DNA of 64,000 nucleotides from Nocardia sp. NBC_00565. GTDB lineage: Bacteria > Actinomycetota > Actinomycetes > Mycobacteriales > Mycobacteriaceae. Position numbers and translations under genes: made by a program. The DNA is taken from positions 7,254,001 to 7,318,000 of the forward strand of contig NZ_CP107785.1 of NCBI RefSeq assembly GCF_036345915.1, given 5' to 3'. Positions 28,423 through 37,501 of this stretch are shown here, in pieces (the stretch's first letter is position 1; every line of letters begins with the position of its first letter). The notes below the pieces were generated by a model. The model was not told the origin of the DNA. It saw only the letters and a program-made list of their open reading frames with translations, and made no database searches.

Positions 28423-29130
28423 ATGTCGACACGAGTGGCCACACTGGCGGACGCGGCGGGACGGCCGCTACGAGACGTGGTTTATACGACGTTGCGTGGC
28501 GAGTTGATGAACGGGGATATCAGGTTCGGGGAGCGCCTGACCGAGCCCAAGTTATCGGCTCGGTTCGGTATCTCCCGGACACCGATCCGGGAGGCGCTGA
28601 CGGTGCTGTGCTCGGACGGGCTGTTGCAGCGCGAGGAGTACGGCTTCACTCCGGTGCGGCCGAGCATCCCGCTGATCCGGGATCTGTATGAGCTGCGAAT
28701 CACCTTGGAGCTCAGTGGTATTCAGCGAGCGATCGATAATCCGGCGGTCGTGCACGACCACGGGCTGCTGGCGGTGGAGCGGGCGGCCTGGCTGGTCTTG
28801 CGGGCGGATCCGCCCGAACAGGAGCCCGGTTTCGTGGTTCGGGACGAGGAGTTCCACGTCACACTGCTGACGGCGGCGGGCAATGCCGAGCTGGTGCGGT
28901 CACTGAAGGCGGTGAACTCGCGGATCCGGCATGTGCGGATGTACGACTTCATGGTCAACAACCGGATCGAGACCACCATCGCCGAGCATCTGGGAATTCT
29001 GGATGCCGTACTGGCGCAAGATCTCCCGCTGGCCTACCGCCTGCTGCACACCCATATCGGCGAATCGCTGGATGTCGTCCTCGATCGGGTCACGCGGGCC
29101 ATCGCCGCGATGTCCCTGGCAACTGACTAG
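28423..29130 (+). CDS. GntR-family (FCD) transcriptional regulator of the urea genes
   Basis: This 235-residue regulator has an N-terminal winged helix (LTEPKLSARFGISRTPIREAL is the HTH with the family's SRTPVREAL signature) and a C-terminal FCD ligand domain with metal-type His residues (EEFHVTLL, EHLGILDAV, HTHIGES). It is followed after 10 bp by urea carboxylase and is the likely local regulator. A GTATAC palindrome lies just before its start. The ligand is unknown. Confidence 0.9.
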   Translation: MSTRVATLADAAGRPLRDVVYTTLRGELMNGDIRFGERLTEPKLSARFGISRTPIREALTVLCSDGLLQREEYGFTPVRPSIPLIRDLYELRITLELSGIQRAIDNPAVVHDHGLLAVERAAWLVLRADPPEQEPGFVVRDEEFHVTLLTAAGNAELVRSLKAVNSRIRHVRMYDFMVNNRIETTIAEHLGILDAVLAQDLPLAYRLLHTHIGESLDVVLDRVTRAIAAMSLATD

Positions 29131-29140
29131 GGAGTTCGCG

Positions 29141-32100
29141 GTGACGCTGGAGTTCGATACCGTCCTGATCGCCAATCGTGGCGAGATCGCCTGCCGGATC
29201 ATGCGCACGGCACGTGCGCTCGGGTTGAAGACAGTCGCGGTCTACTCCGATGCCGACGCGGGTGCGGCACACGTCGAAATCGCCGATATCGCAGTGCATC
29301 TGGGGCCGAGCCCGGCGGCCGAGTCTTATTTACGCGCCGACCGGGTGATCGAGGCGGCGCTGTCGGCCGGCGCCGGCGCGATCCATCCCGGATACGGATT
29401 CCTTTCGGAGAACGCGGATTTCGCGACCGAGGTCATCGCAGCCGGAATCAGGTTCGTCGGTCCGACACCGGAGCAACTGCGCATCTTCGGCGACAAACAC
29501 ACCGCCCGTGAGACAGCGAGATCCGTTGGGGTGCCGCTGATTCCGGGCAGCGGATTGCTGGAATCCGCGGAGCACGCGGTGGCGGAGGCCGAGCGCATCG
29601 GCTATCCGGTGATGCTCAAGGCAGTCGGTGGCGGCGGCGGTATCGGCATGCAGGCCTGCGGCACCGCCGATGAGCTGCGGTCGGCCTATCTGCGGGTGCA
29701 GCGGCTGGCCGCGACCAACTTCTCCTCGACCGGGGTCTTCCTGGAGCGGTTCGTGGCGCGGGCCAGGCATATCGAAGTGCAGCTGTTCGGTGACGGTCGC
29801 GGCCGCGTGGTCAGCCTGGGCACCAGGGACTGTTCGCTGCAGCGGCGCAATCAGAAGGTACTCGAGGAGGCGCCCGCGCCGGGGCTCACGCCGGATCTGT
29901 CGGGGCAGCTGCTGGCGGCGTCACGGGAGTTGGCCAGGTCGGTCGGGTACCGATCGGCGGGCACGGTCGAGTTCGTCTACGACGTCGAGCGCGGTGCGGC
30001 CTCGTTCCTGGAGATGAATACCCGGCTGCAGGTCGAGCATCCGGTGACCGAGGCGGTGACCGGGGTCGATCTGGTCGAGTGGATGCTGCGGCTGGCCGGC
30101 GGGGACACCTCGATGGTGGACGAGCAGCCCGAACGCGGACCGGAGATCACCGGATGGGCCGTCGAGGCGCGGGTCTACGCCGAGGATCCGGGGCATGACT
30201 ACCGGCCGAGTGCCGGACTGATCACCGCGGCGACATTTCCAGCGAAATCCGAATCCGGCGTTCGGGTCGATACCTGGATCGCCACGGGGACCGAGGTCAG
30301 CCCCTATTACGACCCGCTGCTCGCGAAGGTCATCACCGCCGGGGCCACCCGCGACGCCGCCTTCGCCGGACTCAGCGACGCGCTCGCCACGACTCGGATC
30401 CACGGCGTCCAGACGAATCTGCCCCAGCTGCGGGCGGCCGGTGCCGATGCCAGGGTGCTCGGCGCCGAACATGTCACGACCACGCTGGCCGATATCCGAT
30501 CCGCCGGGCATCGCATCGACGTGCTGCGTGGCGGCACGATGACCACGATTCAGGATCACCCGGGCCGAATCGGGTTGTGGCAGGTCGGAATTCCGCCGTC
30601 GGGTCCGATGGATGATCTGTCGTTCACACTCGCCAATGCCGCCGTCGGGAACCCGCTGGGCGTGCCCGCGCTGGAGTGCACGCTGCAGGGTCCGCAGCTG
30701 CGCTTCGCCGATGCCGCCGTGGTGTGTGTGACCGGTGCCGAGACACCGGTCACGGTGGACGGGTGGCCGGTCCCGATGTGGCAGCCGGTCACGGTCGGGG
30801 CTGGTTCGGTGCTCGATATCGGCGCACCGGCCGACGCCGGATTGCGTACCTATCTCGCGGTGCGCGGCGGCATCGACGCACCGCTGTATCACGGGAGTGC
30901 CGCCACGTTCACCCTCGGCGGCTTCGGCGGTATCACGGGCAAGGCGGTTGTCGCGGGAGATGTGCTCGGCATCGTCACGGATCGGCCGGAGCTCAGCGAA
31001 CCGCGCGCGGTGCCGATCGACGAGCAACCGGAATTCACGCATATCTGGAAGCTGGCCGTCGGCGTCGGCCCGCAGACCTCGCCCGCCTATTTCACCGCTG
31101 CCGATATGGACCAATTCTATTCGCACCCTTGGCAGGTCGGCAGTCACGCGAATCGCACCGGCATCCGGCTGGATGGTCCGAAGCCGACCTGGTCGCGCAC
31201 CGATGGCGGTGATGCGGGGCTGCATCCCTCGAACCTGCACGACAACCCGTACAGCGTCGGGACATTGAACGTCTCCGGCGATACTCCGATCCTGCTCGGA
31301 CCGGACGGGCCGAGCCTGGGCGGCTTCGCCTGCCCACTGACCGTCATCTCGGCACACCGCTGGAAGCTCGGCCAATTGCGCCCCGGCGACACCATCCGCT
31401 TCGTCCCCGTCGACGACGACCGGGCGACCGCGCTGCGCCGTTCGAATATCGCACGCTCTCGCGCCGAGATCCCCGAAGCCACAGTGGATCTCACCGCAGC
31501 ACACAGTGTGCTCACCGGTTCGGGCGAAACCGTAGATGACCGTGGCGTTCTCGCCACTGTGGCCGCGGGTGCGGATCGGCCTGGGGTCGCCTATCTGCGC
31601 GGCGGCGACGACAACATCCTGGTCGAATACGGTGAGATGGTGCTGGATCTCGGCCTGCGCATGCGGGTGCACGCACTCGCCGAGGCGCTGGCCGGTACCG
31701 GGCTGCCCGGCATCATCGACGTGACACCGGGTGTCCGTTCGCTGCATATCCACTTCGATCCCGATGTGCTCCCGCAGTATCGGCTGCTCGGCGCACTGAC
31801 CGAGCTCGAGCCGGCGCTGCCGGCCACCCACGATCTGGTGGTGCCGAGCCGCACCATTCGGTTGCCGCTGTCGTTCGACGATCCGTCCATCACCGAAGCG
31901 ATCGATCGTTATCGCAGCGGTGTCCGCGATAGTGCGCCGTGGCTGCCCTCGAATACCGAATTCATCCGCCGCATCAACGGACTCGACAGCGTCGACGAGG
32001 TGCGCGCCGCGGTCTTCGATGCCGAGTATCTGGTGCTCGGACTCGGCGATGTGTATCTCGGTGCGCCACTGGCGGTTCCGCTCGACCCGCGACATCGTCT

Positions 32101-32809
32101 GGTCACCACGAAGTACAACCCGGCGCGCACGTGGACGCCATCGGATGCGGTCGGCATCGGCGGCAAGTACCTGTGCGTATACGGCATGGCGTCACCGGGC
32201 GGCTATCAGCTGATCGGGCGGACCGTGCCGATCTGGTCCAGCTACCGGCAAGCCGCGCCGTTCGAGCGGGGCACCCCGTGGTTGTTCCGGTTCTTCGACC
32301 GCATCGTCTGGGAACCGGTGACGCCCGAGCAGTTGCTCGAGCAGCGCGCGGCCGCCGCGGCCGGACGTTTCGACGCCGAGGTCAGCGAGGGCACTTTCGC
32401 GCTCGCCGACCACCTGCGGATGTGTACCGAAAACGCCGAATCCATCGCGGAATTCGAGACGAAACAGGCCGTCGCCTTCGATGCGGAGAAGCAGGCCTGG
32501 CGCGCCGCAGGGGAATTCGAGCGGAGCGCGACGGTCGAGAGCACGCCGGAACCGGTTTCCGATCCACTCGCGGGTCTGCCCGCGGATGCGACCGTGGTCA
32601 CCGCGCCGATGATCGGCAATGTCTGGCGGGTGGAGATAGCGGTGGGCCAGCGGCTCGGCGCCGGCGACCCGGTGGCCATCCTGGAAGCGATGAAACTCGA
32701 ACTGCCGGTGCACAGCCCGGGCACCGGCACGGTATTGAAGGTGCTGGCCACCCCCGGCGCCAAAGTGGAACCGGGAACCCCGCTAGCAGTGATCGGAGCC
32801 GCCGAATGA
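29141..32809 (+). CDS. Urea carboxylase (biotin-dependent)
   Basis: The protein is 1222 residues. A biotin carboxylase part comes first (LIANRGEIACRIMRTARALG; MLKAVGGGGGIGM; EMNTRLQVEHPVTE), then the CT_A_B/KipA-like domain (IQDHPGRIGLWQVGIPPSGP), the KipI-like domain (TPGVRSLHIHFDP) and a C-terminal biotinyl domain with EAMKLE. It carboxylates urea with ATP and bicarbonate to allophanate, which the next gene cleaves. GTG at 29141 has AGGGAG upstream. Coupled to the next gene by ATGA. Some relatives act on guanidine; the absence of carboxyguanidine deiminase genes nearby favours urea. Confidence 0.93.
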   Translation: MTLEFDTVLIANRGEIACRIMRTARALGLKTVAVYSDADAGAAHVEIADIAVHLGPSPAAESYLRADRVIEAALSAGAGAIHPGYGFLSENADFATEVIAAGIRFVGPTPEQLRIFGDKHTARETARSVGVPLIPGSGLLESAEHAVAEAERIGYPVMLKAVGGGGGIGMQACGTADELRSAYLRVQRLAATNFSSTGVFLERFVARARHIEVQLFGDGRGRVVSLGTRDCSLQRRNQKVLEEAPAPGLTPDLSGQLLAASRELARSVGYRSAGTVEFVYDVERGAASFLEMNTRLQVEHPVTEAVTGVDLVEWMLRLAGGDTSMVDEQPERGPEITGWAVEARVYAEDPGHDYRPSAGLITAATFPAKSESGVRVDTWIATGTEVSPYYDPLLAKVITAGATRDAAFAGLSDALATTRIHGVQTNLPQLRAAGADARVLGAEHVTTTLADIRSAGHRIDVLRGGTMTTIQDHPGRIGLWQVGIPPSGPMDDLSFTLANAAVGNPLGVPALECTLQGPQLRFADAAVVCVTGAETPVTVDGWPVPMWQPVTVGAGSVLDIGAPADAGLRTYLAVRGGIDAPLYHGSAATFTLGGFGGITGKAVVAGDVLGIVTDRPELSEPRAVPIDEQPEFTHIWKLAVGVGPQTSPAYFTAADMDQFYSHPWQVGSHANRTGIRLDGPKPTWSRTDGGDAGLHPSNLHDNPYSVGTLNVSGDTPILLGPDGPSLGGFACPLTVISAHRWKLGQLRPGDTIRFVPVDDDRATALRRSNIARSRAEIPEATVDLTAAHSVLTGSGETVDDRGVLATVAAGADRPGVAYLRGGDDNILVEYGEMVLDLGLRMRVHALAEALAGTGLPGIIDVTPGVRSLHIHFDPDVLPQYRLLGALTELEPALPATHDLVVPSRTIRLPLSFDDPSITEAIDRYRSGVRDSAPWLPSNTEFIRRINGLDSVDEVRAAVFDAEYLVLGLGDVYLGAPLAVPLDPRHRLVTTKYNPARTWTPSDAVGIGGKYLCVYGMASPGGYQLIGRTVPIWSSYRQAAPFERGTPWLFRFFDRIVWEPVTPEQLLEQRAAAAAGRFDAEVSEGTFALADHLRMCTENAESIAEFETKQAVAFDAEKQAWRAAGEFERSATVESTPEPVSDPLAGLPADATVVTAPMIGNVWRVEIAVGQRLGAGDPVAILEAMKLELPVHSPGTGTVLKVLATPGAKVEPGTPLAVIGAAE

Positions 32810-34539
32810 CCTCAGGCGTCCTAGGCAATACCGAAGTCCATGGCACGCCCACCGAACGCGTCGCCGCCGCATATCGGCGGATCGCCGAGGTCGATCGGCC
32901 CGAGGTATGGATCACGCTGCGCGCACAGAGCGATGTCGCCGCCGATGCGGCGGCCGTCGAGCAGCGGCTCGCCGAGGGCGCTTCCTTGCCGCTGGCCGGG
33001 ATATTGGTCGCGGTCAAGGACAATATCGACGTGGCCGGATTGCCGACCACCGCGGCCTGTCCGGAATTCGCCTACACCCCAGAGGTCACCGCGGCGGCGA
33101 TCGAACGCCTGGTCGCGGCGGGTGCGGTGGTGCTCGGCAAGACCAATCTGGATCAGTTCGCCACCGGTCTGGTCGGCACGCGCAGCCCGTACGGCGCGGT
33201 CCGCCATGCGCACGACCCGGAGTTGATCTCCGGCGGGTCCAGTTCCGGATCGGCGGTCGCGGTGGCATTGGGTATCGCGGATATCGGAATCGGCACCGAC
33301 ACAGCGGGTTCCGGGCGAGTCCCGGCCGCGCTGCACGGAATAGTCGGCATCAAGGCCACTTTGGGCATCATCCCGGCACACGGAGTACTTCCGGCATGTG
33401 CGGACTACGACGCCGTAACGGTTTTCGCGACCGATCTGGACCGTGCGATCGCGGCGGCCGCGGTGATGGCCGGTCCGGAGGCGCGCGATCCGCGTAGCCG
33501 GAACTGGCCCGCCGATGTGCGGCTCGCCGCGCCGCAGGCGCCTCGGCTGGCGATACCCCGCGCCGAAAATCTGGCCGCGCTCAGCGAACCGTATCGAGAT
33601 GCCTTCGCCCGCACCGTATCCGCGGTCACGAGTGCGGGGATGGCAACCGAAGAGATCGATATCTCCGGGCTGCTCGATGCCGCGCTGCTGCTGTACGACG
33701 GCTCGATCGTCGCACAACGCTATGCGGCGGTCGGCGCGTTCCTGGACACCGCGCCCGCGGGTGCCGACCCCACCGTGACGGCGATCATCAATTCCGCGCG
33801 GGCGACGACCGGCCCCGGCTTCGCGGCCGATCTGGATACCATCGCCAGGGCGAAAGCCGCGGCGGCGGCGACCTTGTCCGGGTTCGACGGACTGCTGCTG
33901 CCGACGACCACCGAGCATCCGAGTATCGCCGCGGTACAAGCGGATCCGCTGGGGATCAACCGCCGGATGGGCACCTACACGAACTTCTGCAATCTGCTGG
34001 ATATGGCGGCCGTAGCCGTCCCCGGCCGACCCACCGCTGCTGGAGCTCCGTTCGGGGTGATGGTCGTGACACCGGCCTTCGCCGATCAGGTCGCGATCGA
34101 TATCGCCGCCCGCATCATCGGCAAGGACACCGCGCCCGTCCTGATCGAAAGTGGGGTTGAGCTCGCCGTTTTCGGCGCGCACCTGCGCGGTCAGCCGCTG
34201 CACTGGCAACTGGAGGAGATCGGCGCGCGGTTCACCGGCGAGATCCGCACCACCGATGCGTACCGCCTGACCGCCCTCGACACCGCACCCCCGAAGCCGG
34301 GGCTGGTGCGCCACGGTGCCGGACTCGGTGCGCCGATCCTCGGCGAACTGTTCCGGGTGTCGACGGCAGGGCTGGGCAGTTTCCTCGCCGCACTGCCCGC
34401 GCCGATGGCGTTGACCAGCATCGAATTATCCGACGGTCGTGCGGTTATCGGTTTCGCCTGCACCTACGACGCCGCCGGCGCCGCCACCGATATCACCTCG
34501 TTCGGTGGCTGGAAGGCCTATCTGCAAAGCCAGAACTGA
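32806..34539 (+). CDS. atzF: Allophanate hydrolase
   Basis: The protein is 577 residues. An amidase-signature domain holds the Ser-cisSer-Lys triad: Lys in VAVKDNIDV, serines in SGGSSSGSAVAV and TDTAGSGRVPA. The C-terminal part (VFGAHLRGQPLHWQLEE) is the extra domain of AtzF/DUR1-type allophanate hydrolases. It converts allophanate to two ammonia and two CO2, completing urea breakdown without nickel urease. ATG overlaps the carboxylase stop. Its last 47 bp overlap the reading frame of the TetR-like remnant on the other strand. Confidence 0.93.
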   Translation: MTSGVLGNTEVHGTPTERVAAAYRRIAEVDRPEVWITLRAQSDVAADAAAVEQRLAEGASLPLAGILVAVKDNIDVAGLPTTAACPEFAYTPEVTAAAIERLVAAGAVVLGKTNLDQFATGLVGTRSPYGAVRHAHDPELISGGSSSGSAVAVALGIADIGIGTDTAGSGRVPAALHGIVGIKATLGIIPAHGVLPACADYDAVTVFATDLDRAIAAAAVMAGPEARDPRSRNWPADVRLAAPQAPRLAIPRAENLAALSEPYRDAFARTVSAVTSAGMATEEIDISGLLDAALLLYDGSIVAQRYAAVGAFLDTAPAGADPTVTAIINSARATTGPGFAADLDTIARAKAAAAATLSGFDGLLLPTTTEHPSIAAVQADPLGINRRMGTYTNFCNLLDMAAVAVPGRPTAAGAPFGVMVVTPAFADQVAIDIAARIIGKDTAPVLIESGVELAVFGAHLRGQPLHWQLEEIGARFTGEIRTTDAYRLTALDTAPPKPGLVRHGAGLGAPILGELFRVSTAGLGSFLAALPAPMALTSIELSDGRAVIGFACTYDAAGAATDITSFGGWKAYLQSQN

Positions 34540-34990
34540 CTCGCGGATCGGCAGCGCCCGCGCTCGGCGGGCGCTGCCGGTTTCCGACCGTCAGTGCGCG
34601 CAAGGCGGTGGCGAAGTCGTCGCCGGTGGGCAGACCGCCGTCGGGATCATTGAGCCACTGCAGCGAAAGCCCGTTCAGGAGTGCGAAATACAGCCGCGCC
34701 ACCGCGTCTGTCTCGGCCCTCGACAGATCGGGATGCACCGCACCGAGAATGGCCGCGATTTGCGTGACGGCCTCCTCGTTCATTCGTTCCACATACCGTC
34801 GCTCATCCGACGAACGATGCAGGCGGATCAGATTCTCCGCCTGCGCGACCATGCCTTCTCGGTGGCGCCGAAAGATGGTGGCGATGCCCGCCCAGGTGGG
34901 CGCGAAGGCCTCGGCGAGCGAGCGGCCGGTCCCCGCGCTGCGAATCAGCCGTTCGAGATCGTCACCGATCTGTACGACCGTCTTACACAT
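34493..34990 (-). pseudogene. TetR-like ligand-binding domain lacking its DNA-binding domain
   Basis: From the ATG at 34990 (MCKTVVQIGDDLERLIRS) the frame reads as the C-terminal part of a TetR regulator: helices with FRRHREGMVAQAENLIRLH and a typical end LYFALLNGLSLQWL. The 45-50 residue N-terminal HTH is absent, and there is no ribosome site before the ATG. The space where the HTH should be holds only 72 bp before the monooxygenase. It is probably a 5'-deleted regulator; a sensor without HTH is less likely. Confidence 0.6.
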
Positions 34991-35036
34991 TTGTACTAGA
35001 CAAACGTGCAAGCCGTCTGTTAGACATATGTGCAAG
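34982..35036. promoter_or_regulatory. Three-copy operator-like element before the monooxygenase
   Basis: CTTACACATTTGT (34982-34994) is an imperfect inverted copy (11/13) of ACAAACGTGCAAG (35000-35012), and ACATATGTGCAAG (35024-35036) is a further direct copy. The arrangement suggests a regulator site controlling the monooxygenase at 35063 and the truncated TetR. Confidence 0.6.
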
Positions 35037-35062
35037 ACATTCGAGTCAGTGAGGAACAGATC

Positions 35063-36301
35063 ATGAGCACCAACCACTCGGCCACCAGCCAGCCCCGGAT
35101 CCTCGTGTGCGGCGGCGGCATCGGCGGCAATGCTGTTGCCCTGCAACTGCTTCGGGCCGGGATCCGGGCCACCGTCGTCGAGCGCGCGGACGCACCCCGC
35201 CCGGGTGGGCAGGCCGTCGATCTGCGCGGCCCGAGCGTCGAGGTGGCGCAGCGGATGGGGCTGATGCCGGGCATCCGCAAATCCCAATTGGACGAGCGCG
35301 GCATGGTTTTCGTGGACAGCGAGGGCAAGGAGCTGCTGCGCATGGCCGCGGAGGTCTTCGAGGGTAAGGGCACGGTCGCCGAGATCGAGATCACCCGCGG
35401 CGATCTGAATGAGGTGCTGCTCGATCTGCTCGCCGAGGCGGGTGGGGTGGATTATCGCTACGGCGAATGGGTTACCGAGATCAGCCAGGACGGCGCGGGC
35501 GCGGATGTCACATTCGCCTCCGGTGCGACCGAGCGATTCGACATCGTGATCGGCGCGGACGGACTGCATTCCACGACCCGGCGGCTGGTGTTCGGCCCGG
35601 AGGAACAGTTCTCCACCTACCTCGGCGGCTACATGTCCTTCTTCACGCTGCCGACGCCCGCCTACGCGGAACCGCATTGGATCGCGATGAACTCGCTGGT
35701 CGGCGCCACCGGTGTCGGGCTGCGACCCGATGCCGACCCGAGCACCTGCAAGGCGCTCGTGGTCATTCGCGACGCGGCGAATCCGGCGCTGCGCCGCGAT
35801 ATCGCGGCCCAGCAGCAGCTCATCGGCGAGCGTCTGAACGACGGCGGCACCATCGCCGACACCGTCCGCAACGCCATGGCCGAGGCCACGGACTTCTACT
35901 TCGACGAACTGGCCCGCATCGACGTCCCGAACTGGTCCAAGGGCCGGGTGGTCCTGCTCGGCGACGCGGGCTACTGCGGCTCGCCGCTCACCGGGCAGGG
36001 CACCGCGATGGCCCTGGTCGGCGCGTACGTCCTGGCCGGTGAAATCGCCTCGCACGCAGCCGATCCCGAGCAGGCGCTGGCCCGCTACGAAGAGGTGCTG
36101 CGCCCGTTCGTCGCCACCGCACAAGAACTGCCGCCCGGTGGGTTGCGATCGATGACGCCCAAGTCCCGGTTCGGGATCCGCGCGGGCCTGTTCGTGAGCA
36201 AACTGATGACCACCAAGGTGATGAAGCCGCTGGTGATGAAGATGCTCACCAAGACCGAGAGCTACGAGCTGCCCGACTACGCGGCCCAGACCGTCGGGTA
36301 A
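35063..36301 (+). CDS. FAD-dependent monooxygenase (PHBH/TetX-like)
   Basis: The protein is 412 residues. The FAD fingerprint is LVCGGGIGGNAVALQLLRAG ending in an acidic residue (VVERAD), the middle DG motif is IGADGLHSTTRRLVF, and the GD motif is LLGDAGYCGSPLTGQGTAMA. These define class A flavoprotein hydroxylases, which use NAD(P)H and O2. The TetX-like subgroup includes antibiotic-inactivating enzymes and polyketide hydroxylases; I cannot tell the substrate. The ATG at 35063 has GAGGAACA upstream. It is divergent from the TetR remnant and has a terminator right after it. Confidence 0.9.
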   Translation: MSTNHSATSQPRILVCGGGIGGNAVALQLLRAGIRATVVERADAPRPGGQAVDLRGPSVEVAQRMGLMPGIRKSQLDERGMVFVDSEGKELLRMAAEVFEGKGTVAEIEITRGDLNEVLLDLLAEAGGVDYRYGEWVTEISQDGAGADVTFASGATERFDIVIGADGLHSTTRRLVFGPEEQFSTYLGGYMSFFTLPTPAYAEPHWIAMNSLVGATGVGLRPDADPSTCKALVVIRDAANPALRRDIAAQQQLIGERLNDGGTIADTVRNAMAEATDFYFDELARIDVPNWSKGRVVLLGDAGYCGSPLTGQGTAMALVGAYVLAGEIASHAADPEQALARYEEVLRPFVATAQELPPGGLRSMTPKSRFGIRAGLFVSKLMTTKVMKPLVMKMLTKTESYELPDYAAQTVG

Positions 36302-36313
36302 CCGCGCTTCGCG

Positions 36314-36346
36314 ACTACCGGCACCGGCCATATCGGTGCCGGTAGT
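36314..36346 (+). terminator. Terminator after the FAD monooxygenase
   Basis: ACTACCGGCACCG (36314-36326) pairs perfectly with CGGTGCCGGTAGT (36334-36346), loop 7 nt, followed by GGCGTTTTCG. Confidence 0.85.
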
Positions 36347-36528
36347 GGCGTTTTCGGGGCTCGTATGGTGCCCGGTGGCGATAACCGAGTCGTGATGAGC
36401 GCCCTCGGCATTTGGGCACGCTTCCCGAAATCGCCAGTGTGGTCACCTTTTTTGGCGAGTGCTGCGACGGGTTGGGCTACCGCGCAGGACATTCGGGGCG
36501 ATGGCGATACTGCCCGGCCGCTAGCGGC

Positions 36529-36768
36529 GGCCGGGCCGGTCCCCTCTCGTGAACCGGCCCGGCCCATACCTCTGGGTGGGATCGTCGGCGTGCACCGAAT
36601 GGTTACCTTCGGCAGTGGCGGACTGCGCGTTCGCCGGTCAGCTCCGGGAAGAGCCATCCGAAGTGGTTGCCCCCGATAAAAGCTCCAGCCGGGACGGTCA
36701 CCCCTCGTGGACCGGCCCGGCTGGCGCTACCCCCGTGACGCGACCTGCTACCCCTCGTAAACAGGTCG
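36529..36768 (+). ncRNA. Candidate C-rich-loop hairpin RNA
   Basis: Three hairpins with different stems present nearly the same loop. Stem 36529-36540/36553-36564 is a perfect 12 bp with loop CCCCTCTCGTGA. Stem 36685-36699/36710-36724 pairs 14 of 15 with loop ACCCCTCGTG. Stem 36741-36747/36762-36768 is 7 bp with loop containing ACCCCTCGTAA. A weaker fourth copy with CCCCCGTGA lies at 36724-36741. No protein gene fits here. Conserved loops on unrelated stems suggest a structured RNA; C-rich loops could pair with G-rich ribosome sites. Strand, ends and promoter are not established. Confidence 0.35.
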
Positions 36769-37007
36769 AGCCCGGTTCCCCACCCCGGTGGTGGCTTACT
36801 CCCGTAGCGTTCCGGGTTGTTCTCCCGTGTGCTCCGGTGTTGACACAAACAATGCCGCCACGGGCTTGTTGGGCACTTAAGAAGACCTTGCAGGAGCCAA
36901 GCCCCAGGTAGCGGTATTTTTTCGGCGGGATCCAGCCGAGTTTGCGGCGGGGCGGCGCGAATCGGCGGATGATGGACCGTGAGGGCGCCAAGGAGATGGG
37001 AGCGGCG

Positions 37008-37067
37008 ATGGAAACCGTGGTTGTCTGGATGCTGGCCTGCCTGCTGTATTGGTGGGGCCTGTTGTAG
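37008..37067 (+). CDS. Possible 19-residue hydrophobic peptide
   Basis: METVVVWMLACLLYWWGLL is preceded by GGGAG 5 nt before the ATG and followed 34 bp later by a strong T-tailed terminator, so the strand is likely transcribed. In-frame ATGs at 36996, 36972 and 36969 could lengthen it to 23-32 residues with a charged N-terminus. It would be a bare membrane helix like type I toxin or small regulatory peptides. No homolog is recognized. Confidence 0.35.
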   Translation: METVVVWMLACLLYWWGLL

Positions 37068-37100
37068 TTCCGAAGCCTGGGGCCCGTCGAAACCTGCCCC

Positions 37101-37158
37101 CGAAAAACGAAACAGCTCCGCCCCCAACCGAAACGGTGAGGGGCGGAACTGTTTTTCG
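37101..37158 (+). terminator. Strong intrinsic terminator in the gene-poor stretch
   Basis: ACAGCTCCGCCCC (37112-37124) pairs with GGGGCGGAACTGT (37140-37152, one G-T pair), extended by CGAAAA/TTTTCG, with a T5 run at 37152-37156. It marks the end of a rightward transcript that contains no conventional gene. Confidence 0.75.
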
Positions 37159-37501
37159 AACCACCGCCGATCGGGGACAGCATCGCCCTGCGGATGGGCT
37201 AAGCGATCATGGGAATGGCCGGGGTGGCGATCGCGGTGCCCGAAGGAGGCGGCTGCGGAATAGATCCGGACGAGAGGCGGTTGACCACCCTGTCGGCGTC
37301 CGGACAGCCCCGGGCCTCACCCCATTTGTCGCTTCGAGCGACCACCCGCCGAGAGGCGCTTGTGGGACGTCGGCACCCGAGTCGTGACGCTGGCGTAGCG
37401 TCCGGCGGCTCAGCGTGGCCAGGTTCACCCCCGGACCTGGCGGCGTTTCGCATGTCGGCCCACGATTCGTGGTCTGCGGCGGCGTGGTCGATGATGCAGT
37501 C

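Larger units (their letters stand above)
36347..37501. other. Gene-poor 1.15-kb stretch
   Basis: Open frames here on both strands have no recognizable domains and poor starts. Contents I can point to: the C-rich-loop hairpins (36529-36768), a TTGACA at 36840-36845 without a matching -10, the tiny hydrophobic ORF at 37008 and its terminator at 37101-37158. Nothing is seen in 37159-37501 except the start region of the permease. Confidence 0.6.

Noticed and set aside
29921-32095. 724-residue leftward frame opposite urea carboxylase
   Set aside because: Antisense shadow of a clear enzyme gene.
34493-36331. 612-residue leftward frame as one protein
   Set aside because: Only the last part resembles TetR; the rest is antisense of the FAD monooxygenase.
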